Shown piece by piece: positions 36,598 through 48,030 of a stretch of 64,000 nucleotides of DNA. The stretch comes from Diospyros lotus (Eukaryota > Streptophyta > Magnoliopsida > Ericales > Ebenaceae). The notes under the pieces are model-generated. The model had not been told where the DNA came from. It worked only from the letters and a program-made list of their open reading frames with translations, and did no database searches. The position numbers and the translations under genes are program-made. The DNA is taken from contig NC_068344.1 in assembly GCF_014633365.1 (NCBI RefSeq), positions 33,974,670-34,038,669 of the forward strand, given 5' to 3'. Position 1 is the first letter of the stretch. Each line of letters opens with the position of its first letter.

Positions 36598-36858
36598 AAG
36601 GTAAAATGGGTGGAGGATAGTAGGGGAAATAGCTGGTTTGTTGTAACAAACCAGCATGTGCTGCCAGAGGCAGTTATGCTGAGTAGGATGGGGTATAAAT
36701 AAGAGAAAGAGAGTGAGAGAGGGGTGTGGAATTTTGTAGGAGATTGTTGGAGAGTTGGGGCCTCTCGAATGCCCTATTGTTCCTATTTTCCTTGCTGCAA
36801 ATTATTGGAAAACCATTGATATTGATTGCTGTTGAACTTGCTATCTAGTATCCTATCA
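36542..36858 (+). repeat. 3' LTR of young gypsy element
   Basis: Same length and ends as 31689-32005. The three visible differences lie near 36652, 36679 and 36757. Confidence 0.95.
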
Positions 36859-37961
36859 TCTTACTGCAAAAAGGATTCTATATGATCCATCATACATTTT
36901 CAACCTTACATCACCAATCCCTAATACTTTACAACACTCATGGTCATTGCCTAGCAAGACTTTTCCCCCATTTATTTCTTGATAATTAAGAAGCCAATGC
37001 TTCTTAGGGGTCATGTGGTAAGAGCAGCCGGAGTCCATAACCCAATCATACTTGGCTCTTTCTGAAACCACCAATGCATCAGCACTATCATACCCAAATT
37101 CACACACATTTACACCCCCATCAACATTCTCCTTATCAAGAAAGTCCTTTTTTTTCTTGGGGCAATGTCTCTTAATGTGGCCTTCTTCATGACAATGGTA
37201 ACATATTATAGGGTTCTTTCCCATCCTAGACCTCGACCTAGATTTTCCCCTACCTCTAAGGTCTCTCTTAAAGCTTCTAGATCTTACAGTTAGGACATCT
37301 ACTGTGGAGGATTTTCCCTCCACCTTGCTCCTTAAATCCTTAAAATTTAAGGCACCTATCACATCCTCTAGTGTTAAGGTGTATCACATCCTCTAGTGTT
37401 AAGGTGTCTCTACTGTGTTTCAAGATATCAACAAAAGTCTCATAAGACCTAGGTAAAGAATGGAGCAAGACTAAAGCCTTGTCCTGATTATTGTATTTCA
37501 CATCTATGTTTTCAAGATCTAAATAGAGTTTATTAAACTCATCTGTGTGATCTTGAAGTCTTTGATTATCATGCATTTTAAAAGTGCAGAACCTGACCTT
37601 TAGGTAGAGACGGCTGGAAAGGGACTTTGTCATGTAAAGACTCTCCAGCTTGAGCCAAATCTCCGTTGTCGTCTTCATTTTGAACACCTCTCTTAAAACC
37701 TTATCACCGAGGCTTAGAATTAGTGTGTTATAGGCCTTCTTGAGGATATCCTTCTTCAGTTCTTCTGTGTAGGATTTGGGCATTTTCGAGTCTCCTCCCA
37801 GTGACTCCTCAAGTCCAAGATTGCCAGGGAGAGCACTCATCTTCATCTTCCAGAAGACAAAGTCGTTTTGCCCATCAAACTTCTCAATATCATACCTTAA
37901 GATAGATGAAGAAGAAGCCATGATCAACTGCCCTTATCAAATCCGTTTTCCTAGTATCCCG

Positions 37962-38494
37962 CCTCACACAATCAATCTCTCAACTCTCACGAACAGTAGA
38001 AAACACTCCACACACAAGAGAGAAATAGAATATAGAAACGAATAGAAACAGAAAAAATACACACACAATAAGTCAGGATTTTATCCTGGTTTAGTTCTTC
38101 TAAAGAAGAACCTACATCCAGATTGCCTTTAGCCTTTCTCACTATCTTGAAAACACAACAAATGATTACATGCACTGCTCTCGGATCTCTCACAGCCCTA
38201 TACACACAAACTATACAGAATTTTGAGATTACAAAGCAAACTACTTTTCTCTCACACACAACACATACTCGATCTCTTTCTCGCTCAAGATAGAAAAAAC
38301 AATTGTTTCAAATGAGAGCCCCCGACCCCCTATTTATAATACATAAGGGGCAAACATTACAAGATAACAAACCAACAAAACCATTACAATACTAACCAAC
38401 CTAACAGAAACTAACTAACCCTTGAAATACCGAATACATCCCTGACCACTATCCTCTCAAGACTTTTAACTAATCTAAGAAAAATGATTTAACA
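37962..38494 (-). repeat. 5' LTR of copia-2
   Basis: 533 bp, the partner of 28112-28649. Its right edge (ATTTAACA) abuts the CTATG target duplication and the copia-1 gag start. Confidence 0.85.
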
Positions 38495-38496
38495 CT

Positions 38497-40604
38497 ATGT
38501 CTACTGCAACATAATCAAGTGGTGCATCTAAAGCACCAATTATAGCAACTGTTTGTGGGGAGAAAAAGAGCACTACTACAATAGGGGAATTGCAGAACAT
38601 ACAGGCAGTCTATAGGCTAAATGGTAAGAATTATTTGAATTGGTCTCAATTGGTTCGTACATTTCTAAAAAGGAGAGGCAAGCTAAGCCATTTACTCAGT
38701 ACTAGACCTAAACAATGAGACCCTATGTTTGAAGCTTGGGATGAAAAAGATTCTATGGTAATGTCTTAGTTATGGAATTCAATGCTTCCTGAGATGAGTG
38801 ATATTGTAATATTCTTCAATGCAACTAAAGAAATTTGGGATGCAGTCAAGCAAACTTATTCTGAAGTTCGAGATACAGCCCAGATCTATGAGATTAAAAC
38901 AAATATCTCAGTAACAAAGCAAGGAAACCGATCAATCACTGAATATTCCAATCTCATGTAAACTTTGTGGCAGGAAATGGATCACTACCAGTGTATCAAA
39001 ATGACCTATAGTGAGGATGCAGCTCTACTAAAAAGGTTTGTTGAAAAAGCAGGATTTATGAATTTATTGCTGGTCTAAACATTGAGTTTGATGCAGGGAG
39101 AATACAGATACTTGGGAAAGAGGACTTGTCATCCCTAAATGAGACTCTAGCTATTGTTCGTGTTGAGGAAGGAAGGAGAGGAGTCATGCTTGAGACTCTT
39201 ATAGTGGAAAATTCTGCACTAATGACAAGAAGGGTACCCATGTAGCATTCCAGTACTGAACACCAAAGGGGTGAGGCTAAAAGAACTCCAAATGGGTCTC
39301 GGTCAAACAAGGATCTACTGTGGTGTACACATATTATAAGAAGCCTAAACATACTATAGACAAATGCTGGAAGTTACATGGAAAGCCACATGTTAAGAGT
39401 AAAGGGACATCAGGCAAGTAGAAGAGGCAAGAGCAGGCCTATGTTGCAAACACACAACAGGCTAGAGAAATGGATTCTTTAGAATCATTGACAACTAAGT
39501 TCAATAAGGAAGAAATTACTAAACTGAGACAACTGATTGGATCCTTAGAGAAACCTACTGGTTTAGATACTTGTACTCTTAATTTTTTCCAATATTTCTT
39601 CCTTCTCTCATGCACTAAATGTCTCAAATACTACTCTCTCAAGTGTCTGGATTATTGATTCAAGGGCCACATATCATATGACCTATTCCTCCCAAAAATT
39701 TATTGCATATACCCCTTATCCTAACAACAGGAAAATTACCATAGCTAATAGTACAACCACTACAGTAACAGGTCAAGGAGATGTGTATATCAATGAATCT
39801 CTTACCTTAAAAAATGCCCTGCATGTACCTAAGTTATTTACTAACCTTGTTTCAATTCAGAAACTCACCACAGATTCTAATTGTAGGGTGATTTTTCATC
39901 CCTCTCATTGTGAAATTCAAGAGTAGGGAACGAGAAGGATGATTAGACATGCTAAGGAAAAAGAATGTCTCTATTATCTTGAGGAACATAGTGGATAGGA
40001 GACTAGGGCAACTAAGTTCTCTCCAATGTCCTATATAACTGAATCTTGATTGTCACGTAGAGAAAGGATTTGACTACAACACCTACGTCTTGGTCATCCA
40101 TCTTTTAATGTTCTTAAGATAATGTATCCTTCATTATTCAAAGGATTAGGTGGAAAACACTTTCAGTGTGACATATGTGAATTTGCAAAACAAAAGAGGA
40201 CATCCTTTCCAATTAATATGAAAATAAGTCTTTTTCCATTTGCTCTTATACATAGTGACATATGAGGTCCATTTCCTACTCCTAATATCACTAGGACTCG
40301 GTGGCTTGTGTCATTTATTGATGATTGTAATTGTGCCACTTGGATTTATCTTTCAAAGAACAAATCTGAAGTGAGTTCTGTAGTTCATATTTTCTATAAT
40401 ATGGTAAGAACTCAATTCAATGTTGAGATCAAACGAATCCGATCTAATAATGCCAAGGACTATTTCTATCAGTTCCTTACTTCCTATTTCCAAGCAAGAG
40501 GCATAATTCATGAGTTCTCTTGTATAAATACTCCAAAGCAAAATGGGGCGGTCAAAAGAAAGAATGGACATCTTCCAACTATCATCTCTTATTTCAAAGG
40601 AATG
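38497..40604 (+). pseudogene. Copia-1 gag-pol remnant
   Basis: Starts with ATG at 38497, but codon 6 is TAA. Recognisable pieces are copia gag (YRLNGKNYLNWSQLVRTFLK, EIWDAVKQTYSE), the protease region (WIIDSRATYHMT, with Arg instead of Gly after the Asp-Ser), GAG-pre-integrase (LRLGHPSFNVL) and the integrase start (FALIHSDI, FIDDCNCATWIY, PKQNGAVKRKNG). At least eight stops or shifts interrupt it. The reverse transcriptase and RNase H are absent because a gypsy LTR cuts the element at 40604. Confidence 0.85.
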
Positions 40605-40889
40605 TGTCATGTGACCGAAGGGAAATCACTTAGGCAAGAAGGGTAATATGAATTGTATTAGGGGCACTATTGTAATAAGAGAAAGGAGGTAGTTATATGG
40701 AAGCACATAGAAGATGTGTAATTTGATTTTTGGCGCCAATCCTCTAAGGATCAATATATATCCCTCAACTAATTGAGGTATCAATGAATACATTCTTATT
40801 CAATTTCCGTCTCTCTCTCTCTCTCTCTAATTAGACGCAATTCCCATTGAATTACAGAAGAATTCCCTTATTAGAATTAGATTTTGACA
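40605..40889 (+). mobile_element. Gypsy 5' LTR, same family as 26336-26552
   Basis: A 285-bp LTR from TGTCATGTGACCGAAGGG to TTTTGACA. It is followed by ATTCGATATCAAAGCAAG, a decayed tRNA-Met-type primer binding site. A CT repeat (40813-40828) lies inside. Confidence 0.85.
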
Positions 40890-41643
40890 ATTCGATATCA
40901 AAGCAAGTTCACGAGTGTTAGGAGAGATCCTTTGGATTGGATCGTGGCGGATGAAGCAGATGGAGGCACAGCTCCAACAGGTGATAGGGATGGTAGCAGA
41001 CATGCAGATTCATATGGGAACATTGGAGAATTCAGTGGATTCGGTGGTGGAGAGAAGGATTGAAGGGGCAATGAATATGTGGTGCATAGAAAGCAGGGAG
41101 CAGAATGCGAGGCTGCAAGATCAGATGTGGGAACAGAGCCAAGCTCTACGGAATCAGATGCAGCGGTTTATGATGATGTTGACCAGCCAAACCCAAGTAA
41201 GAATCTCACCTGAATTTCCCCCTAGGGAGAGATCCTAACCAATCTTACTCAGGCAGGGAGTGAATTTTCGATTTGAAGGATCAGCTGAAATGGAGATAGA
41301 ACCTCAGGGAGTAGGGGAGAATGAAGGAGGAGCGAAGTATGGAAATGTAACTAGATCTAATTAGATCGGGCTTCCAATGCCTAAGAAAGAGATCCCTTTA
41401 TTTGATGACCATAACCCAAGGTGGTGGGTGAAGTGCTCTGAATGGATGTTCAGTCTCTACAATGTGGCTGAACAACAGAAAGTGACCTTAGCGCCTACCT
41501 ATTTGAATGACGCAGGAGACGCGTGGTTCCATGGATGGAGTGGAGTGAAGGGGGATTGTTCATGGGTAGAGTTTGTGGAGGCTCTCTGTGATCAGTTTGG
41601 GGAAAGAAGGATGCTGGATGTTGTAGAGGATGTGAGAATTTAG
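40890..41643 (+). pseudogene. Gypsy gag fragment
   Basis: Follows its LTR directly. Readable pieces are a coiled-coil start (MKQMEAQLQQVIGMVADMQ) and a gag core (KKEIPLFDDHNPRWWVK, AGDAWFHGWSGVKGDCSW). Stops occur at about 41238 and 41361. The element ends near 41640 with no protease or polymerase. Confidence 0.8.
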
Positions 41644-41784
41644 TGAGAGAGAGTTTAAGGAATTTCTCTTTATCTTACAAACTAAGAGATGGAACACATA
41701 TATATACAAATACTATGACATAAGGGCCACAAAATAGTCTACTTCCTAGCAGTAGTTGTTGACACATGTAATTAGGTATGGAAA
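41644..41784. other. Unassigned sequence at gypsy fragment edge
   Basis: AT-rich sequence that starts with a GA-rich stretch and breaks the gag reading frame. It may be the end of another inserted element; no boundary could be fixed. Confidence 0.4.
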
Positions 41785-42228
41785 ATGCTATTTGTACATC
41801 AAGGGCTACACAGAGGTGGTATATTGACGAAAATACCCCACACCCAAATTGCTCCCCCTTCCCATGGCCGCCTCATCTCTCCTATCTCTCCCCTTCCCAT
41901 GGTTGCCTTCAACAACCGCCGCCTCATCTCGCTTCATTGCCACCTCCTCTCGCCTCTCGAGTGTCGATTACCACTGCAACCTTGCCAAGGGGGAAGTTGC
42001 AACGACAATTGGTGCACAAGAGGAGGCGATGATGAGGCGAGGCAGCGCAAGGTGGCGACGAGGTGAGGCGAGGCAACGGTTGCTAGAGGTGGCCATGGGA
42101 AGGGGAGAGAGAGGAGAGAGGAGGCGGCCAAGGGCATGGGTGGTGAATTTGCAATTGGTGTGGGGGCATTTTCGTCATCTGCCGTGTTTTGGTAGCCCTC
42201 CCTGTAGCCTTCTATGTACAAGTAGCAT
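41785..42228. mobile_element. Non-autonomous fold-back element, 444 bp
   Basis: Long imperfect inverted repeats cover most of the element. The left arm begins ATGCTATTTGTACATCAAGG and the right arm, read inverted, begins ATGCTACTTGTACATAGAAG. Both contain GACGAAAAT and CCCACACC blocks. The centre is GC-rich with complementary CCGCCTCATC and GATGAGGCG runs, so the strand could fold into a long hairpin. The short frames inside are by-products of this repeat. No target duplication was certain. Confidence 0.75.
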
Positions 42229-45200
42229 GATCCATTAGGTATACTTGTTTATTCTCTCATCTAGCCCTCCAAGCCTTATGTCCCTCCGCTGAAATTTTTT
42301 TCTTGGAGCTCCAGTACCCAATGTCCTTCCGTACACCCTACCAATGATCCGAGTAAATATAAAGAAAAAATCCAAAGACCAAAACGGATTCCCCCGAAAG
42401 CCTCCAATAACTATCAAGCGTCAACCCAAATTCGTGCACGCATAAAAGCATATCTTAAATATTTCGGACCTGAATCCCGTTTAGCAACCAAAGTAGAAGG
42501 TACTTCAAATATCCCTACGGCTGCTAAACCCTAGAATCTCATTCCTCCTCCTTTTGGAGTCGATTCTAAACCCTAGAATCTCGTTCCTCCTCATTTTGGA
42601 GTCGATTCTAAACCCTAATCAGAATAGCATCTCAACAGAAACAACCACCCAAACCCTAGAGGTCGGTCCCACGCCAATGCCAAGACATATACACGGATTT
42701 GTATAGCAACAACATCACGAAAAGCAAAAGTTGCGCAGAGAATTCTCACGGGGAGAGAGAGATGGAGATCATACCTGGTGAAGTGATCGGAGACGGAGAA
42801 GTGATCCCCGGGAGCGATTACTCGAAAACAGTCGGTGCAGTGGCAGTGCGAACGAGGGGAGACTTATTTAACCGGAGGAGGAGGAGGAGGGAAATTCTAT
42901 TTCCAACCATAACTTTTGTTATCCCTAATTCACGTAAGTAAAATTTTAATTTTCACTATTTGTAATTAGAGTGATTAATTTTTTATAATTATTTATAATT
43001 CAAATATATCTTTCAAACACTCATCTCTCAAAAGACACTTTCATGCACAGCAAACCTCTTCAAACCACTCCTCACATCAAACCATTGGTTAACAGACCAC
43101 TCCCTTCTCGTTGTTGCCAAAGTCACTTGTCTCGCCTGCCCTTTTCGTTAGCGATTGAACGCCTTTGAAAGTGCCTAAATCCATGACTTTGGGAAAATAT
43201 AATTCTCCCGAATTCACGAATTTGAGAGAAATACAATATATATATGGCATATATGTATGTAATATGAAGTCATTCTCATAAAAATATTGCTGCATTTAAT
43301 TGAGTTTGACCATTTACAATCCCCACATGACAAGACTCTTTCATTTGGAATAATTTATATGCAAAATCATGTATGTGTTATATATGTATATATAGTTATA
43401 ATATGTATATATATATAATAGTTTATCCCGAATTCATGGATTCGGGAAAAATGATTCTTCCCAAACTCATAAGTTCAATAAAATTGATTTTTCCCAAATC
43501 CATGCATTCAAGGTGCTTTCAAAGTCCTCGAACCCTAGTGTTTGCGTGCAATGATAAGTGGACTACAAATAGAATTTCTAAAATATTTAATTTGATAATG
43601 GCAGAGGCATTCGATCACTAGCATTCGAAGGCATTGAATGACTCTAACAGTAGTTGGCGAGAATGCCTCCGAATGGCGGCGTTTGGAGGCGATCAGCCTC
43701 CCCAAACCCTGGGGTTCCCTAAACACCCAGAACACTAGGGTTCGAGTAGTTAAGGAATCCCAGGGTTTGGGGCTTCAAGGCACCCCGAAGGGGTATTTTT
43801 TATTTTTTAATTAAATTTATTTTTGCAATTCATTTATGTAAATTATGTGATTGAACTATTGATCAATATAGTAAATGATGTTATTTTTAAATATAAATTA
43901 TATAGATGCATGCTATTTTATAATATTAAAAAATTATTTTAAATTTTAAAAATATTAATAATTTTTCTACTGTGTTATATCGATCTAGCTATACTGTTGC
44001 TATTTGAATCTCAATGGCTAGATTTATCATTTGTTTGGAATTTATAATATTTGATCAGGTGAAGTGAAATTTATGTTGATTAAGGAATCAATCATCCTTC
44101 AGTTTAGGGCACATTGACTCTTCCCGAATCTTTGGTTAAGGAACTCAAATTGCCTCGACACTCAACTTGCATTATCGGCTAATTCTGTGTGATTAGATAA
44201 AAAAAAAAATTAGAGATACACAAAATTTTCAAATACTTCATAAACTTCATTTTCAATCGATTTGTGTTGTTTCTCACCGAAACATGAATACTTATTATCT
44301 TCTTTGTCAAATTTTGGTGTAAACATTTGCGTATAATAATCTTCTATCGCCGACAATAACTAATAATTGGCTATGGCGAGGAAAACTAAACTAAGCAATG
44401 TTCCGTATTGAATAATAGTAACTGCATAATGCTCAATGTTGAATAATAGTAGTCGCACGATATTCAGTTGTAGGTGAGTAAAGTGATTGTGACAATGGTG
44501 GATGAGAAAGCGGATGGACATGCTTGAGAAGTAATAGTGAGTGGTTGAGTGTCAAAAATTTAAATGAAGGACAAATATGAGTTTTTATTTCAAAATATTT
44601 TAAGAATATTAAAAGTAAGTTGCGAACAGCAAAAAATATGATTACAAATAAAATTTCATGAGGAGGAGAGCACATAGTATTATTTAATTCCATTTTTGCC
44701 ATTCCAAAGGGTTATTATTTGTCTATTGAAAAATTTATTCTAAAAAATTTACTTTTTGGGAAAAAAAATACTTTTTGCAATAATTATATTTTTTTAATTG
44801 AGAGCGACTTCTAGAAAAAAAAAATATTTTTTTGCTTCTATTTCTCCAGCCTAATACAAAAAAATTGTCTGCTCATAAATTCAACAAATTGCATTTAGAC
44901 CCTTGTACACTCGGTCATTTGTATATAAAATTCAAAAGGTTTAAAAATGACTAAAGATTCTTGTAATTTAATTTTTTTTGCATGAATACCCCTTCCATCT
45001 CAAACAGCATCAATTATATATTAATTAAATTAGATTAAATTAATAAAACATAAATTAAGTTGAATAAAACTAAATAAATTAAATTAACAAATAATAAAAT
45101 TTAAAATATAAAGAATTGTTGGCTTTTGGAATGAACCCATTAGTCAACGGATTTTTTTTGGTTACCAAAACCCATCGACAATGATCGATAGGTTAGCACA

Positions 45201-45248
45201 TAAAGAAAAAAAAAAGAAAAAGATTAAAAGAAAAAAACCATTCATGTA
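42229..45248. other. Intergenic DNA with a short repeat and inverted repeats
   Basis: A 41-45 bp unit with GGAGTCGATTCTAAACCCTA occurs twice in tandem at about 42525-42618. The following GC-richer part (42640-42900), with an AAATAAGT box on the minus strand, resembles a gene leader, but no coding exon follows. At about 43140-43245 and 43425-43540 a ~100-bp sequence (CTTTGAAAG, TTTGGGAAAA, CCCGAATTCA words) is present in inverted orientation, probably a decayed fold-back element. The remainder is AT-rich without visible genes. Confidence 0.5.
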
Positions 45249-45372
45249 CTATACCCAAAGAGACCTATTTTCACCCGGTTAATAACCTTATAGAAAGAAC
45301 AAGAAAAAGATGTAGTATGAAGAAGAAAAGTTGGCCAAAAATAGTAGTGAAGTTAATGAACAGTTTTGTCCA

Positions 45373-47909
45373 TCTATATATATATTATAACAAAACAGCC
45401 GTCAAATTTTTTCTTGCCCATTTCCAGTTACTATTTTGATATTTTATTATGTTTTTTAATTTTTTTTACTTACCTGAAATAGAATTTATATAGGTCATTA
45501 ATTAAGTATTGGAGATGTAGTTCTTGGAACATGTAATTCTTGGAACATGTAAATGGTTTTTTCATAACTAAATAGTGTTTGGAGAATGTGTAATCATGCT
45601 GGTATATGAACAGCCAAGATAAATATTATTAATTTATTTATATTATTAATTTTTAAATATTAGCATAAAATTTTAATTGAAATAAATTACAGAAAAATGA
45701 GACTTTTTTAAATCGGGAGAAATGTTGAGATATTAGGTAATACTGTTGAATACCGACTGTCAAGTAAATTTTTTATTTTATTTTTATTTATATATAGTTT
45801 AATTAATTTAAATTTATTTTTTTATAATTTTAAATGTTATAATTTTATATATAAATTAAATGTTATAATTTTATTTTTTAACTTTATTTTTTTTGTTGCT
45901 TTTTAAAAAATGTGACATGTGTTAAATGTGATAATTGATTGCTAGGAGAAATATGTAAAGTCATGTATGGATAATCAATTTTAAAATTTTGATTATTATT
46001 ATTTATATAATTAATTAATTATTTAAATTGTCTTTATTTTATATATAGTTTAATTATTTTAAATTTATTTTTTTATAATTTTAAATGTTATAATTTTATA
46101 TATAACTTAAACGTTATAATTTTATTTTTTAACTTTATTTTTGTTTGTTGCTTTCTTAAAAATGTGACATGTCTTAAATGTTGTAATTGATTGCGATGAG
46201 AAATATGTAAAGTCATGTATGTATAATTAATTTTGAAAAATTGATTATTATCATTTAGATAATTAATTAATTATTTAAATTATCTTTATTTTATATAGTT
46301 TAATTAATTTAAATTTTAAATGTTATAATTTTATATATAACTTAAATGTTATAATTTTATTTTTTAACTTTATTTTTTTTTGTTATTTTCTTAAAAATTT
46401 GATTTGTCTTAAATATGATAATTGATTGTCAGAAGAAATATGTAAAGTCATGTATGGATAATCAATTTTGAAATTTTAATTATTATCATTTATATAATTA
46501 ATTGATTATTTAAATTATTTTTATTTTATATATAGTTTAATTAATTTAAATTTATTTTTTAAATTTTTAAATGTTATAATTTTATATATAATTTAAATAT
46601 TATAATTTTATTTTTTTAACTTTTTTTTTTTGTTATTTTCTTAAAAATTTGACATGTCTTAAATGTGGTAATTGATTGACAGGAGAAATATGTAAAATCA
46701 TGGATAATCAATTTTGAAAATTTGATTATTATCATTTATATAATTAATTGATTATTTAAATTATCTTTATTTTATATATAGTTTAATTAATTTAAATTAT
46801 TTTTCTTATAATTTTAAATATTATAATTTTATATATAACTTAAATGTTATAATTTTATTTTTAAATTTTTTTTACTTAAAAATTTGACATGTCTTAAATG
46901 TGATAATTAATTGTTAGGAGAAATATATAAATTCATGTATGGATAATTAATTTTGAAAATTTGATTATTATTATTTTATATAATTAATTGATTATTTAAA
47001 TTATCTTTATTTTACATACAATTTAATTGATTATTGTCATTTATTTAATTTTCCTTTTTCCCATTAGTCTACACTGAAGATGTGTTATATGTTGGACTTG
47101 GAGAAATTAAATGCAAATTAAATTTGTGTTTTGAAAATTATGTTGAGTGAGTAAGATTCAAATTGTGTGGCAAAGCGTGGGAAAAAATAGAAACTTAATG
47201 GTGACATGTGATTTGATAAATTGAGAGAAATAAGAGAATTTGAATGAAGAGAAATTAATAAAAAAAAGTAAATATCTCTCTCTTCTTTCTCTCCGTTCAA
47301 CCCTTCCATTTCTTCTCTTCTCCTTTCTCGAGTATTCTTCTCAAATTTTCTCTTCTTCTTTACTTTTATTTAGTAAATTTTAATCATATTTTTTTATCCA
47401 GTTTGTTCTTCTGGTGTAACATAACACCACTATTCTGTCAAGTGAGTGATGTGAATGCAACTAAAAAAAATTAAGCCTTGAGAGTTCGTGTGATATGCAC
47501 ATATGAGACAAATACACGTAAAAATTCTCCCAAAAAAAAGTCTACCCTTGAATGCATATTTCAAAATAAAGAGGTTGGTTATCGTTTTTTTTTTTTTTTG
47601 CTGTTGTAGTGTAATTTTTTTATTTTTTACTCATTATTTATTGTATTACATATTAATTTAAGTTTATTTTTACATGATTTCGGGATAGAATTATGTACTT
47701 TTAATTGTTTGTCTACCCTTGAATGCATATAAGGAAATCTGTCAAAATCTATAATCTTTTTGTGGTATTTTCATGATTGTAACATGGTTATTTTATTTAT
47801 TTTTTACTTCTTTATTGTGATTTTCATTTATTGTAACTACTAAATTATATAATTTTTACTTTAACAATTTTATTTTTTTTTTACGGATATCGCATGGGTG
47901 ATCCACTAG
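45373..47909 (+). mobile_element. Non-autonomous Helitron, 2,537 bp
   Basis: The insert begins TCTATATATATATATTATAA and ends CCACTAG, and it lies exactly between A and T. Copy A gives the empty site, GTCCA directly followed by TTAATAAAT, with no target duplication. The TC start, CTAG end and A/T target are Helitron hallmarks. The 3' end has only a weak stem (GGAT with ATCC) before CTAG. No RepHel gene is present, so it is a passenger dependent on another copy. Confidence 0.9.
45780..47040 (+). repeat. ~240-bp tandem repeats inside the Helitron
   Basis: Five successive copies of an AT-rich unit share TTTAATTAATTTAAAT, AAATGTTATAATTTTATATA and GAGAAATATGTAAAG words. The last word falls at about 45946, 46198, 46433, 46682 and 46917, giving periods of 235-252 bp. 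The copies have diverged by small indels. Confidence 0.88.
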
Positions 47910-48030
47910 TTAATAAATATTTTCGCTCAGTTCTAGTTCTAGGAAAGAGTTTACAGGATGACGTGATTTCCTGGATGTAAGTGTTTTTCTTGTCCTGTTT
48001 AAGTCATAAGTCACAACATTGCTTGATTCC

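Larger units (their letters stand above)
31689..36858 (+). mobile_element. Young Ty3/gypsy chromodomain retrotransposon
   Basis: A structurally complete 5,170-bp element inserted in copia-2, flanked by the 5-bp target duplication TCTTA (31684-31688 and 36859-36863). LTRs of 317 bp each (31689-32005 and 36542-36858) start TGATAGG and end CCTATCA. The primer binding site TTTGGTATCAGAGC follows the 5' LTR, and a G-rich polypurine tract (about 36529-36541) precedes the 3' LTR. I count three differences between the LTRs. The integrase carries a chromodomain, placing it among the chromoviruses. Confidence 0.96.
28680..37927 (-). pseudogene. Copia-2 gag-pol, split by gypsy insertion and frameshifted
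   Basis: Read on the minus strand, gag starts at 37927 (MIMASSSSILRYDIEKF) with a typical copia gag domain. A 25-bp local duplication near 37360-37385 breaks the frame. A CCHC knuckle (CYHCHEEGHIKRHC) and the protease site (WVMDSGCSYHMT) follow. The gypsy element interrupts at 36858/31689. Downstream come the GAG-pre-integrase piece (ELKRNLISLGELD), integrase (CESCIYGRATKVKFSRT, YIHLDLWG, IRIDNGLEFC), reverse transcriptase (KARLVAKGFTQVQGIDF, YGLKQSPKQWYRRF) and RNase H (VALSTTETEYIAISEA, TLMCDSQSAI). Several frameshifts and stops separate these pieces, so no polyprotein is possible. Confidence 0.88.
28097..38494 (-). mobile_element. Copia-2, Ty1/copia element on the minus strand
   Basis: An LTR retrotransposon inserted in copia-1, with LTRs at about 28112-28649 and 37962-38494. 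Its own length without the nested gypsy element is about 5.2 kb. In its own direction each LTR starts TGTTAAATCATT, and the 3' LTR is preceded by a purine-rich tract (AAATGGGTGGAGAATT). The LTR inner end is uncertain by about 15 bases and does not show the usual CA. The LTRs differ at many sites, so it is clearly older than the gypsy element inside it. Confidence 0.88.
27718..40604 (+). mobile_element. Copia-1, interrupted by copia-2 and truncated at its 3' side
   Basis: Copia-1 consists of the LTR and leader at 27718-28096 and the gag-pol part at 38495-40604. The two parts are separated by copia-2 and flanked by the same five bases, CTATG (28092-28096 and 38495-38499). The restored junction falls at the gag start codon, ATG at 38497. 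The element ends abruptly at 40604 where a gypsy LTR begins, and no 3' LTR was seen. Confidence 0.85.

Noticed and set aside
41778..42238. Frames in several registers inside the fold-back element
   Set aside because: Open on both strands because of GC-rich inverted repeats; no domain.
45780..47040. Array considered as a CRISPR or satellite
   Set aside because: Units are ~240 bp, contiguous and AT-rich inside a Helitron; no spacer structure.
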